Source of the DNA: Janthinobacterium sp. 344
GTDB lineage: Bacteria > Pseudomonadota > Gammaproteobacteria > Burkholderiales > Burkholderiaceae_D
NCBI RefSeq assembly: GCF_900112025.1
Contig: NZ_FOKL01000005.1
Location: forward strand, 186,001-250,000
Direction of reading: 5' to 3'
Length of the DNA stretch: 64,000 nucleotides
This document shows positions 29,792 through 37,020 of the stretch, piece after piece (the stretch's first letter is position 1; the number at the start of each line of letters is the position of its first letter). The notes under the pieces are model-generated. The model did no database searches and had not been told where the DNA came from. It worked only from the letters and a program-made list of their open reading frames with translations. The translations under genes were made by a program, and so were the position numbers.

Positions 29792-31135
29792 TTAACAGAT
29801 TGCCGCTTCGGCAATGGCGGCCACTGCCGCATTGCGGTTGCAGGCGCGCGCATATTGCGCCAGCAGGCTGCCGATCTTGTGCTCGATCAGGGCCGGCGCC
29901 TTGGCTGCCAGGCTGCCCTGCACCACGGCCAGATACTGCTCCGGCAAGTGCTGGCTCAGCAGCGGCAACGGAATCGCCACGGCGTCCAGGTTGGCCAGCA
30001 GCTTGCCGACGGCGGCCGCCACGTCCGGTTCGCCCCAGTAATAGCGGCAACGGTCGCTCAAGCCGTAGCGGCGCATCAATCGCTGTTCTTCCGGCGTGCC
30101 CAGGTAATGCTTGATCCAGTTCTTCGGCTTGGCCACCATCACATCGTCGAGCACCTGCATCAGCTGCGAGGTGGCGGGCGCCGGCAGCAGTTCTTCCTCG
30201 ATCTGGCACAGGGCGAACAGCGCTTCGCGCAGGGCGAAGGTGGCGGCCGGGCCCACTTTCAGGATGGCGAAATGGTCGCGCACCATGGCGTGCAGGGCCG
30301 ATTCGCGCTGGTAGTCGGTGGAGTGGGCTTCAAACACGAGACCCGGCTGCTCGGCGACAAAGGCCGACAGCTCGGCGGCGGCTTCGGCGTCGTAATGCTG
30401 GATGCTGTTCTGGTCGAAATCGACGCCCGGCTGCACCACCATGGCGATGACGCGGCGCCAGGCGCCGTGCAGGCCGTTGTCGAGGAATGCGCGGCAATGC
30501 ACGTCGAGCGTGCGGCGCGCCGCTTGCGGGCTGGTGACGGCGCCGGCCTGCGCCAACGACGCTTCGCCGCCGGGAATCGGCACTTCCGTGCCGATCACGT
30601 AGACGGGCGGCGTGAAGCCGGCGGCGGCGGCGGCCGCTTCGGCGACGATGCACAGGCGCGCCGAACGGGCGGCCACGGTTTCATCGTCGAGCTGCAAGGG
30701 GTCATCAGCGCAGCGCATGCTGCAATCGAGGTGGATCTTGTGGAAGCCGGCCGACGCATACGCGGCGATCAGGGTCTCGGCGTGGTCCATGGCGGTGGCC
30801 GCATCGAGATGCTGCCAGGCGTTCGGCCCCAGGTGGTCGCCGCCCAGCACCAGGCGCTCGGCCGGGAAACCCTGTTCCCTGGCCATGGCCAGCATGCTGT
30901 CGCGGAAGACGGCTGGCGTCATGCCCGTGTAGCCGCCGAACTGGTCGACCTGGTTCGAGGTCGCCTCGACCAGCAGCACCGTGTCGTAGTCGAGCGCCAC
31001 GCGCATGGCGGCGCGCAGCACGCTGGGGTGGCTGCAGCAGACGGCGTACAGGCCCACGGCTTCGCCGCGGCGGTGCGCCTTGATCACTTGCTGGATGGGC
31101 GACAGGGTAAAACTCGGGTTGTCCACTTGGTTCAT
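29792..31135 (-). CDS. agaZ: Tagatose-bisphosphate aldolase GatZ/KbaZ-type subunit (AgaZ)
   Basis: Member of the GatZ/KbaZ/AgaZ family (COG4573), about 447 residues. Conserved stretches are LLVEATSNQVDQFGGYTGM, LGGDHLGPNAW, GFHKIHLDCSMRCADDP and VYVIGTEVPIPGG. In E. coli it is the non-catalytic partner of the aldolase GatY/KbaY. A tagatose-6-phosphate kinase role has been proposed for AgaZ in other proteobacteria. No gatY/kbaY gene and no PfkB-type kinase is in this operon, which makes the question important here. The ATG at 31135 is preferred to a TTG at 31144. Confidence 0.88.
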   Translation of the reverse strand: MNQVDNPSFTLSPIQQVIKAHRRGEAVGLYAVCCSHPSVLRAAMRVALDYDTVLLVEATSNQVDQFGGYTGMTPAVFRDSMLAMAREQGFPAERLVLGGDHLGPNAWQHLDAATAMDHAETLIAAYASAGFHKIHLDCSMRCADDPLQLDDETVAARSARLCIVAEAAAAAAGFTPPVYVIGTEVPIPGGEASLAQAGAVTSPQAARRTLDVHCRAFLDNGLHGAWRRVIAMVVQPGVDFDQNSIQHYDAEAAAELSAFVAEQPGLVFEAHSTDYQRESALHAMVRDHFAILKVGPAATFALREALFALCQIEEELLPAPATSQLMQVLDDVMVAKPKNWIKHYLGTPEEQRLMRRYGLSDRCRYYWGEPDVAAAVGKLLANLDAVAIPLPLLSQHLPEQYLAVVQGSLAAKAPALIEHKIGSLLAQYARACNRNAAVAAIAEAAIC

Positions 31136-31140
31136 CGTTC

Positions 31141-32088
31141 TCAAGCCTTTGTTTGTTGTCGGATCAAAAGGGCCGCGCCGCGCGCGCCGCCGGCGTCGCC
31201 AAAGCGGGGCGGCAGGATGGGCGGCACGTGCACGCCGGGGAACAGGTGGCGCTTCACGGCGGCCGGCAGCCTGTCGTACAAATGCGGCAGCTTGGACAGG
31301 CCGCCGCCAAGCACGATGGCGTGCGGGTCATAGGCCAGCACCAGGCCGGCCAGCGCATGGCCAAGCAGATCGAGGTGCACGGCCACCGTGCGTTCGGCCA
31401 CGGCGTCGCCCATGTTGGCGCGCGCGACGATGGCCAGGGGCTCGGCGCCGTCGCCGCCGAAATGCGCATGCAGCTTGCGCATGGCGGGGCCGGAGACGTA
31501 GCGCTCCAGGCAGCCCGCCTTGCCGCACGGGCAGGCATAGTCCATCAGGCCGTGCTGCGCCAGCAGGGTGGCGGGCAGGCTCCAGTGGCCCCATTCGCCG
31601 GCCACGCCATTGAAGCCGCGCAGCAGCTGGCCGCCCACGCAGTAGCCGCCGCCGGCGCCCGTGCCGAGGATGGCGCCGAACATGCTGGCGGCATGGTCGG
31701 CCGCGCCGCCCTGCGCTTCCGACAGGGCGAAGCACTGGCAATCATTGCCGATGGCGACGGGGCGCTGCAAGGCCTGCTGCAGGGTTTGCGCCACCAGGCG
31801 GCCATTCAGGGCCGGCACGTTGGAACTGAGCTGGCGGCCGCTGGCGCTGTCGATCACGCCGGGCAGGCCGATGCCGACGGGCGCCGTCACGCCCAGGGCG
31901 GCGTCGCCGCGCGCCACCAGGCCGGTGACGGCTTGCACGAAGGCGTTGAAATCGTCGCCCGGCGTGGCGACCCGTTCGCGGAAGACTTCTTCCAGCGCGC
32001 CGTCGCGGTCGGCGAAGGCCACCAGCTCCATCTTGCTGCCGCCGATGTCGATGCCGTGAAAGCCTTGCACGTGATTAGAATTGCTCAT
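31141..32088 (-). CDS. agaK: ROK-family sugar kinase, probable GalNAc kinase
   Basis: Phosphorylates the imported amino sugar at C6. The ATP-binding GIDIGGSKMEL lies at the N-terminus. The catalytic region is IGNDCQCFALSEA, and the ROK zinc site is complete (CPCGKAGCLERYVSG). Two start codons, 32094 and 32088, both lie inside the end of agaS. The later one is used (MSNSNHV), and the overlap suggests translational coupling. GalNAc specificity is inferred from the operon, which has no PTS genes, so a cytoplasmic kinase is required. Confidence 0.87.
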   Translation of the reverse strand: MSNSNHVQGFHGIDIGGSKMELVAFADRDGALEEVFRERVATPGDDFNAFVQAVTGLVARGDAALGVTAPVGIGLPGVIDSASGRQLSSNVPALNGRLVAQTLQQALQRPVAIGNDCQCFALSEAQGGAADHAASMFGAILGTGAGGGYCVGGQLLRGFNGVAGEWGHWSLPATLLAQHGLMDYACPCGKAGCLERYVSGPAMRKLHAHFGGDGAEPLAIVARANMGDAVAERTVAVHLDLLGHALAGLVLAYDPHAIVLGGGLSKLPHLYDRLPAAVKRHLFPGVHVPPILPPRFGDAGGARGAALLIRQQTKA

Positions 32089-33211
32089 GGCCATAGATGG
32101 TGACGCCCTGCACGACACGGTTGACGATGCCGCCGGCGAATGGATTGTCGGGACGCAGTTGCAGCAGCGCGGACTGGTGCAGCGCGTATTGCTGCGCCAT
32201 CAGCAGCCACAGTGGCGCCAGCCAGGCGTCGGGCCAGGCCGGCGCGTCTGCCGACAGGTCGCCGCCGATGCCCACCGTCAGGCAGCGCTGCGCCACGCTG
32301 TCGCGCTGCAGTTCCTGCAGCAAGTCGTCTTCGTATTGGCGCGCCAGCGGCTTGCTGCTGCGTAGCAGGATCACCAGCGACTGCGTGGTGACGGCCGATT
32401 TCGGGCCATGGCGGAAACCCAGCGGCGTATTCGCCATGGCCATCACGCGCCCGCCCGTCAGTTCGAGGATTTTCAGGGCCGCTTCCTTGGCCAGCGCTTC
32501 CAGCGGGCCGCTGCCCAGGTACACGACGCGCTGCACCGGTGCCGAGCCCAGCTCCGCCACGGGCGCCGACCAGTCGCGCAGGGCTTGTTCGCCCAGCTGC
32601 GCCAGCGTGTCCAGGCGCCTCACATCCGACTCCTTGCCCAGCACCGACAGGGCCGCCAGCAGCATGCTGCTAAAGCTGCTGGTCATGGCGAAGCCGCGGT
32701 CGCAGCTGCCTTCCGGCATCAGCAGGTTATAGGTGTTGGCGTCGCTGGCGCCCTGGCGCGCCAGCTTGCCGTCCGCGTTGCAGGTGATGTTCAGGAAGCG
32801 CGCGCCGGGCACGACCTGGCGCAGCAGCTCCACGGCCGCCAGGCTTTCCGGGCTGTCGCCGCTACGGGCGAACGACACGAGCAGGGTGGGCGCGTGCGCT
32901 TCCAGGTACAGCTCGTGGTGCGTCAGCAACGTCGTGGTGGCGATGGCGCGGATCTGCGCGGGCCAGGCTGCATTCAAGGTATCGACGACGATCTCGCCCA
33001 CATAGGCCGAGCTGCCGGCGCCCGTCAGGATCACGCGCTGTGCCGGATCGGACAGCGCGTCGCCCAGGAAGGCGGCCAGGCTGGCCTGTTCGTTGCGCAG
33101 GGTGGCGGCCAGCGCGCGCCAGATGGCGGGCTGGTGGGCGATTTCCTCGGCCGTGTGCAGGCCGCCGATGTCGCGCCAGGATTGAATGTCACGCTGAAGA
33201 AGGGTAGTCAT
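32075..33211 (-). CDS. agaS: Galactosamine-6-phosphate deaminase/isomerase AgaS
   Basis: Converts galactosamine-6-phosphate to tagatose-6-phosphate and ammonia. The protein has two SIS domains (residues about 45-200 and 215-360). The first shows VILTGAGSSAYVGEIV and SFARSGDSPESLAAVELL. The second shows VVYLGSGPLEALAKEAALKILELTGG and the FRHGPKSAV signature. Length (378 residues) matches AgaS rather than AgaI. First gene of the leftward operon, with a strong promoter and AgaR-type sites upstream. Confidence 0.93.
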   Translation of the reverse strand: MTTLLQRDIQSWRDIGGLHTAEEIAHQPAIWRALAATLRNEQASLAAFLGDALSDPAQRVILTGAGSSAYVGEIVVDTLNAAWPAQIRAIATTTLLTHHELYLEAHAPTLLVSFARSGDSPESLAAVELLRQVVPGARFLNITCNADGKLARQGASDANTYNLLMPEGSCDRGFAMTSSFSSMLLAALSVLGKESDVRRLDTLAQLGEQALRDWSAPVAELGSAPVQRVVYLGSGPLEALAKEAALKILELTGGRVMAMANTPLGFRHGPKSAVTTQSLVILLRSSKPLARQYEDDLLQELQRDSVAQRCLTVGIGGDLSADAPAWPDAWLAPLWLLMAQQYALHQSALLQLRPDNPFAGGIVNRVVQGVTIYGHEQF

Positions 33212-33241
33212 GGGAGGTCAGTAAAGTGTTTGTTGTGAGAA

Positions 33242-33270
33242 AGCATAAATACTAAATTTCGAAAAGTCAA
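33242..33270 (-). promoter_or_regulatory. Promoter of the agaS operon
   Basis: On the minus strand TTGACT (33265-33270) and TATGCT (33242-33247) are 17 bases apart, ending about 30 bases before the agaS start codon. The CTTTC copies of the adjoining AgaR-type cluster lie just upstream of the -35. Confidence 0.75.
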
Positions 33271-33291
33271 ATACGAAAGTAAAACGAAAGT
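33260..33291. promoter_or_regulatory. AgaR-type operator cluster A
   Basis: Three repeats of CGAAAR begin at 33260, 33274 and 33285 (14- and 11-base steps). Two of them read CTTTCG on the minus strand, the published core of AgaR sites. They lie at the -35 of the agaS promoter. The same three-unit pattern recurs at 40050-40080. Confidence 0.65.
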
Positions 33292-33397
33292 AAATAGTTG
33301 TGTGGCTTGCGAAATAATGGCCCCGTATTGGCGTTTTCCTGGACCGCAGCCATGTTGCGGTGCCGCATGAAACCCGGTCGTGCTGCCGTCTGTCGCT

Positions 33398-33449
33398 GAA
33401 ATGCCACGATAACGAAAGTATCTTTTGTGACATTTTGGTGAAACGTAAG
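33398..33449. promoter_or_regulatory. AgaR-type operator region B
   Basis: A block ATGCCACGATAACGAAAGT (33400-33418) contains a GAAAG core at 33414. A second unit, CGTAAG, begins at 33444, 31 bases further on. A near-copy with the same 31-base step lies at 40178-40228. It sits about 95 bases before the -35 of the GH31 promoter. Confidence 0.55.
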
Positions 33450-33494
33450 AAAAATGCGCCAAATTTGGGCATTTTGTTAATGAGTGGGCGCCAA

Positions 33495-33536
33495 AACTTT
33501 CTTTTTATTGACGATATTTATTTTTCTTCTTAAAGT
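33495..33536 (+). promoter_or_regulatory. Promoter and operator of the GH31 gene
   Basis: TTGACG (33508-33513) and TAAAGT (33531-33536) are 17 bases apart. A CTTTC core at 33497-33501 abuts the -35, placing an AgaR-type site where it can block polymerase. The whole 45-base block is almost identical at 40275-40320. The start codon is 35 bases past the -10. Confidence 0.8.
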
Positions 33537-33570
33537 ATTTCCATCACTTTGATTTTCTGAAAGCCACCAG

Positions 33571-36500
33571 ATGAAACCTCTCCCGCTTCCCCGCCGCGCC
33601 CTTGCGGCCTGCGTCCTGGCCGCCCTGGCTACCCTGGCCGCACCGGGCCTGCAAGCCGCGCCCATCGGCAACCTGACCAGCCTGAGCCCCGTGCATGCGG
33701 CCGACGTGGCCAAGGGCGAGGCACTGGGCTGGGACGTGCGCAGCGACACGGGCGCGCAGCTGCGTATCAGCCTGCCGCAGGCGGACGTGCTGCGCATCCA
33801 GGCGGGCGGCAAGGGGGGCTTGACGGGGCCCGGCGACAAGGCCGCGCCCATCGTCGTGGGCCAGCCCGCCGCGCAGGTGGCATATCAGATCAAGGAACAG
33901 CCGGACCACATCCTGATCACCACAGATGCCTTGAGCCTGCGCATCGACCGCCAGCCCTTGCGCTTTACCCTGTTCCGCCAGGGCGACGCGGTGCCGCTGT
34001 GGCGCGAGGTGCAGCCGCTGTCGCTCGACGACAAGCAGGGCGTGCAAGTGCTTTCCAGCCTGCCCGGCGAGCGCTATTTCGGCGGCGGCCAGCAGAATGG
34101 CCGCTTCGAATTCAAGGGCAGGCAGGTGCCCGTGTCGTATTCGGGCGGCTGGGAAGAGGGCGACCGGCCGAATCCCGCGCCATTCCTCATGAGTTCAAGG
34201 GGCTGGGGCATGCTGCGCAATACCTGGTCCGACGGGAACTACGACTTGCGCGACGCGGAGCAGATCTCGCTGCAGCACGCGGAAGGGCGCTTCGATGCGT
34301 ATTTCTTCGTCGGCAAGGACTTGCGCGACGTCGTCGCCCGCTACACGGACTTGACGGGGCGCGCGCGCATGCTGCCCCGCTGGGCGCTGGAATACGGCGA
34401 CGCCGATTGCTACAACGATGGCGACAACGTGAAAAAACCGGGCTCCGTGCCGAAGGGCTGGAGCGACGGCCCGACGGGCAAGACGCCGGACGTGGTGGAA
34501 ACGGTGGCGCGACAATACCGCGAGCACGACATGCCGGGCGGCTGGATCCTGCCCAACGATGGCTACGGCTGCGGCTACACGAACTTGCCGGAAACGGTGA
34601 AAGGCCTGGCCGGTTATGGCTTCCGCACGGGCCTGTGGACGGAGAACGGCGTCGACAAGATCGCCTGGGAAGTGGGCCAGGCGGGCAGCCGCGTGCAAAA
34701 GCTGGACGTGGCGTGGACGGGCAAGGGCTACCAGTTCGCCATGGATGCGAACAAGTCGGCCTACGACGGCATCCTGAACAACTCCGACAGCCGGCCCTTC
34801 CTGTGGACGGTGATGGGCTGGGCCGGCATCCAGCGCTACGCCGTGGCGTGGACGGGCGACCAGAGCGCCAGCTGGGACTACATCCGCTGGCACATTCCCA
34901 CCCTGATCGGCTCGGGCCTGTCCGGCCAGGCGTATGCGTCCGGCGACGTGGACGCCATCTTCGGCGGCAGCCCGGAAACCTATCTGCGCGACCTGCAGTG
35001 GAAAAGCTTTACGCCCGTCCTGATGGGCATGTCCGGCTGGGCCGCGGCCGAGCGCAAGCATCCGTGGTGGTTCGAGCAGCCGTACCGCGACATCAACCGC
35101 CGCTATTTAAAACTCAAGATGCGCTTGACGCCGTATATGTATACCCTGGTGCGCGAGGCGGAGCAATCGGGCGCGCCGCTGGTGCGCGGCCTGATGTGGG
35201 ATTACCCGCAGGACCCGGCCGCCTACACGGAGGCCTATAAATACCAGTTCCTGCTGGGCCGCGACGTGCTGGTGGCGCCCGTCTACCGCAGCCAGGCCGT
35301 CAGCGGCGGCTGGCGCAAGGGCATCCACCTGCCGCAAGGCACCTGGTACGACTACTGGGATGGCCGCCAGGCCACGGCGGGCGCGAAAGGGCGCGACCTG
35401 GATTTGCAGGTCACGCTGGACAAGCTTCCGGTTTTTGTCCGCGCCGGCGCCATCCTGCCCATGTATCCGGAAATGCTGTACGACGGCCAGAAGCCGAAGG
35501 ATCAATTAACGCTGGATATCTACCCGCACGGCGACTCCGAATACACCTTGTATGAGGACGACGGCAACACGCGCCAGTACCAGGGCGGGGCCTTCAGCCA
35601 GCAGATCATCCGCCTGCGCCAGCAGGGCGGCGACGTGCGGGTCGACATCGGCGCCGTCGATGGCCGGTACCAGGGCCAGGAAGCGCGGCGCGGCTATGCG
35701 CTGCGCATGCTGGCGGGCCAGGCACCGGCCGCCGTGCGCGCAGGCGAACGCCAGCTCACGCCATCGGCCGACCGTGCCGCCTACGACAAGGCGCTTGATG
35801 CCTGGTTCTTCGATCCTGCCGACCGCCAGGGCACCCTGCACGTGAAAGTGGCGGCGCAGGATATCCGCCAGCCCTTGACCTTGCAGGTGGCCGGCGCGCT
35901 GGCCGTGGCGAGAACCGATGCCGATTTCCCGGCCGCCCCCGTGCCGGGCCGCGCCTTGCCGGCCGACGCCATGCAGGTGGTGGCGCGTCCTGCGGAAGAA
36001 AGCGGCTATCCGCTGGAAAACGCGTTCGACGGCAAGCCCGAGACGTGGTTCCGCACCGTGCGCAGCCCGTCCGTGAAAAGCGGGCCGCACGAATGGGTGA
36101 TCGGCTTCACGGAGCGGCGCCTGGTGGATGGCATCGAGCTGGCGCCGCGCAACGACCAGCACTGGAAGCATGGCCAGGTGCGCGATTATGAAATCTACAT
36201 CGGCGACAACAACGGCGAGTGGGGCGCGCCGCTGGTGCGCGGCACCCTCACATTGCAGGAGGGTGCGCAGACCATCAATTTCCCCGCCACGGCCGGGCGT
36301 CTGCTGCGCTTCCGCGTCATGAGCACGCAAAATCCGGAAGGCGATGGCGCCGCGTCCACCGACCCGATGGTGACGGCGGCGCAGGCAGGGCCGGTGGCGC
36401 GCGCGTTCGACGCGGCGCTGGCGACCGAGGTGGCGCCCGTGACCTTGTCCGAATTCCGCGTGCTCGAGCACCGCGTGGCCGAAGGCGAAGAGGTGCAGCG

Positions 36501-36921
36501 CTATCTATCGGACCTGGCGCTGCCGAAGACGATTGCGAAAGACCGGCCGGCCGGCAAGGCCGCCGAGATGCGCATGAACGGCCTGTGGTTCCGCAAGGGC
36601 CTCGGCGTGGGTCCCGCCAGCCGCATCGATTTGCAGCTGGCGGGCAACTGGAATCTGCTGCGCGCCGATCTGGGCGTGGACGATAGCTGCCGCAGCGCGG
36701 GCGGCTTGCAATTCCAGGTCTGGAGCGGTGAGCGGCTGCTGTACGACAGCGGCCTGGTCACGGCTCCCGGGGTGGTCAAGCCCGAAATCGACGTGCGCGG
36801 CCTGAGCCAGCTCAGTTTGCGCACCCTGGGCGCGCGCGGCGCCCGCCCGGCCCAGGTCTGCGGCAACTGGGCCAATGCCGTCTTGACCGGCACGCAAGGC
36901 GCGACGGTCAAACCGCGCTAA
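33571..36921 (+). CDS. GH31 glycosidase, probable alpha-N-acetylgalactosaminidase
   Basis: Exported glycoside hydrolase of family 31, 1116 residues, resembling the alpha-GalNAc-specific subfamily. A signal peptide (1-30, ends GLQAA) is followed by the beta-sandwich. The TIM barrel (about 265-560) has the acid/base Asp430 in WTGDQSASWDYIRW. Asp379 in KLDVAW stands at the usual nucleophile position. Downstream are GGSPETYLRDLQW and MGMSGW. C-terminal beta domains follow: an F5/8C-like carbohydrate-binding domain (about 790-960) and an NPCBM-like domain (about 985-1110). It heads the rightward arm opposite agaS. GalNAc specificity rests on the sequence character and the aga context. The ribosome-binding site (GAAAG) is weak. 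Confidence 0.88.
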   Translation: MKPLPLPRRALAACVLAALATLAAPGLQAAPIGNLTSLSPVHAADVAKGEALGWDVRSDTGAQLRISLPQADVLRIQAGGKGGLTGPGDKAAPIVVGQPAAQVAYQIKEQPDHILITTDALSLRIDRQPLRFTLFRQGDAVPLWREVQPLSLDDKQGVQVLSSLPGERYFGGGQQNGRFEFKGRQVPVSYSGGWEEGDRPNPAPFLMSSRGWGMLRNTWSDGNYDLRDAEQISLQHAEGRFDAYFFVGKDLRDVVARYTDLTGRARMLPRWALEYGDADCYNDGDNVKKPGSVPKGWSDGPTGKTPDVVETVARQYREHDMPGGWILPNDGYGCGYTNLPETVKGLAGYGFRTGLWTENGVDKIAWEVGQAGSRVQKLDVAWTGKGYQFAMDANKSAYDGILNNSDSRPFLWTVMGWAGIQRYAVAWTGDQSASWDYIRWHIPTLIGSGLSGQAYASGDVDAIFGGSPETYLRDLQWKSFTPVLMGMSGWAAAERKHPWWFEQPYRDINRRYLKLKMRLTPYMYTLVREAEQSGAPLVRGLMWDYPQDPAAYTEAYKYQFLLGRDVLVAPVYRSQAVSGGWRKGIHLPQGTWYDYWDGRQATAGAKGRDLDLQVTLDKLPVFVRAGAILPMYPEMLYDGQKPKDQLTLDIYPHGDSEYTLYEDDGNTRQYQGGAFSQQIIRLRQQGGDVRVDIGAVDGRYQGQEARRGYALRMLAGQAPAAVRAGERQLTPSADRAAYDKALDAWFFDPADRQGTLHVKVAAQDIRQPLTLQVAGALAVARTDADFPAAPVPGRALPADAMQVVARPAEESGYPLENAFDGKPETWFRTVRSPSVKSGPHEWVIGFTERRLVDGIELAPRNDQHWKHGQVRDYEIYIGDNNGEWGAPLVRGTLTLQEGAQTINFPATAGRLLRFRVMSTQNPEGDGAASTDPMVTAAQAGPVARAFDAALATEVAPVTLSEFRVLEHRVAEGEEVQRYLSDLALPKTIAKDRPAGKAAEMRMNGLWFRKGLGVGPASRIDLQLAGNWNLLRADLGVDDSCRSAGGLQFQVWSGERLLYDSGLVTAPGVVKPEIDVRGLSQLSLRTLGARGARPAQVCGNWANAVLTGTQGATVKPR

Positions 36922-36944
36922 CTACTTCAATCATTTCATTAAAA

Positions 36945-36977
36945 AAGAGCCCCACTTCGGACCGGGGAGGGGCTCTT
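36945..36977. other. Intercistronic hairpin
   Basis: AAGAGCCCC and GGGGCTCTT form a 9-bp stem between the GH31 gene and the first receptor gene. There is no T-run on the plus strand. The A-run at 36941-36946 would make it terminator-like only leftward, where no gene needs one. It more likely sets 3'-end stability or the ratio of enzyme to receptor. Confidence 0.45.
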
Positions 36978-37020
36978 GCAGCCTGCCGAAAACAAATCAC
37001 TTATAAAAAGGGAGTTGAGA

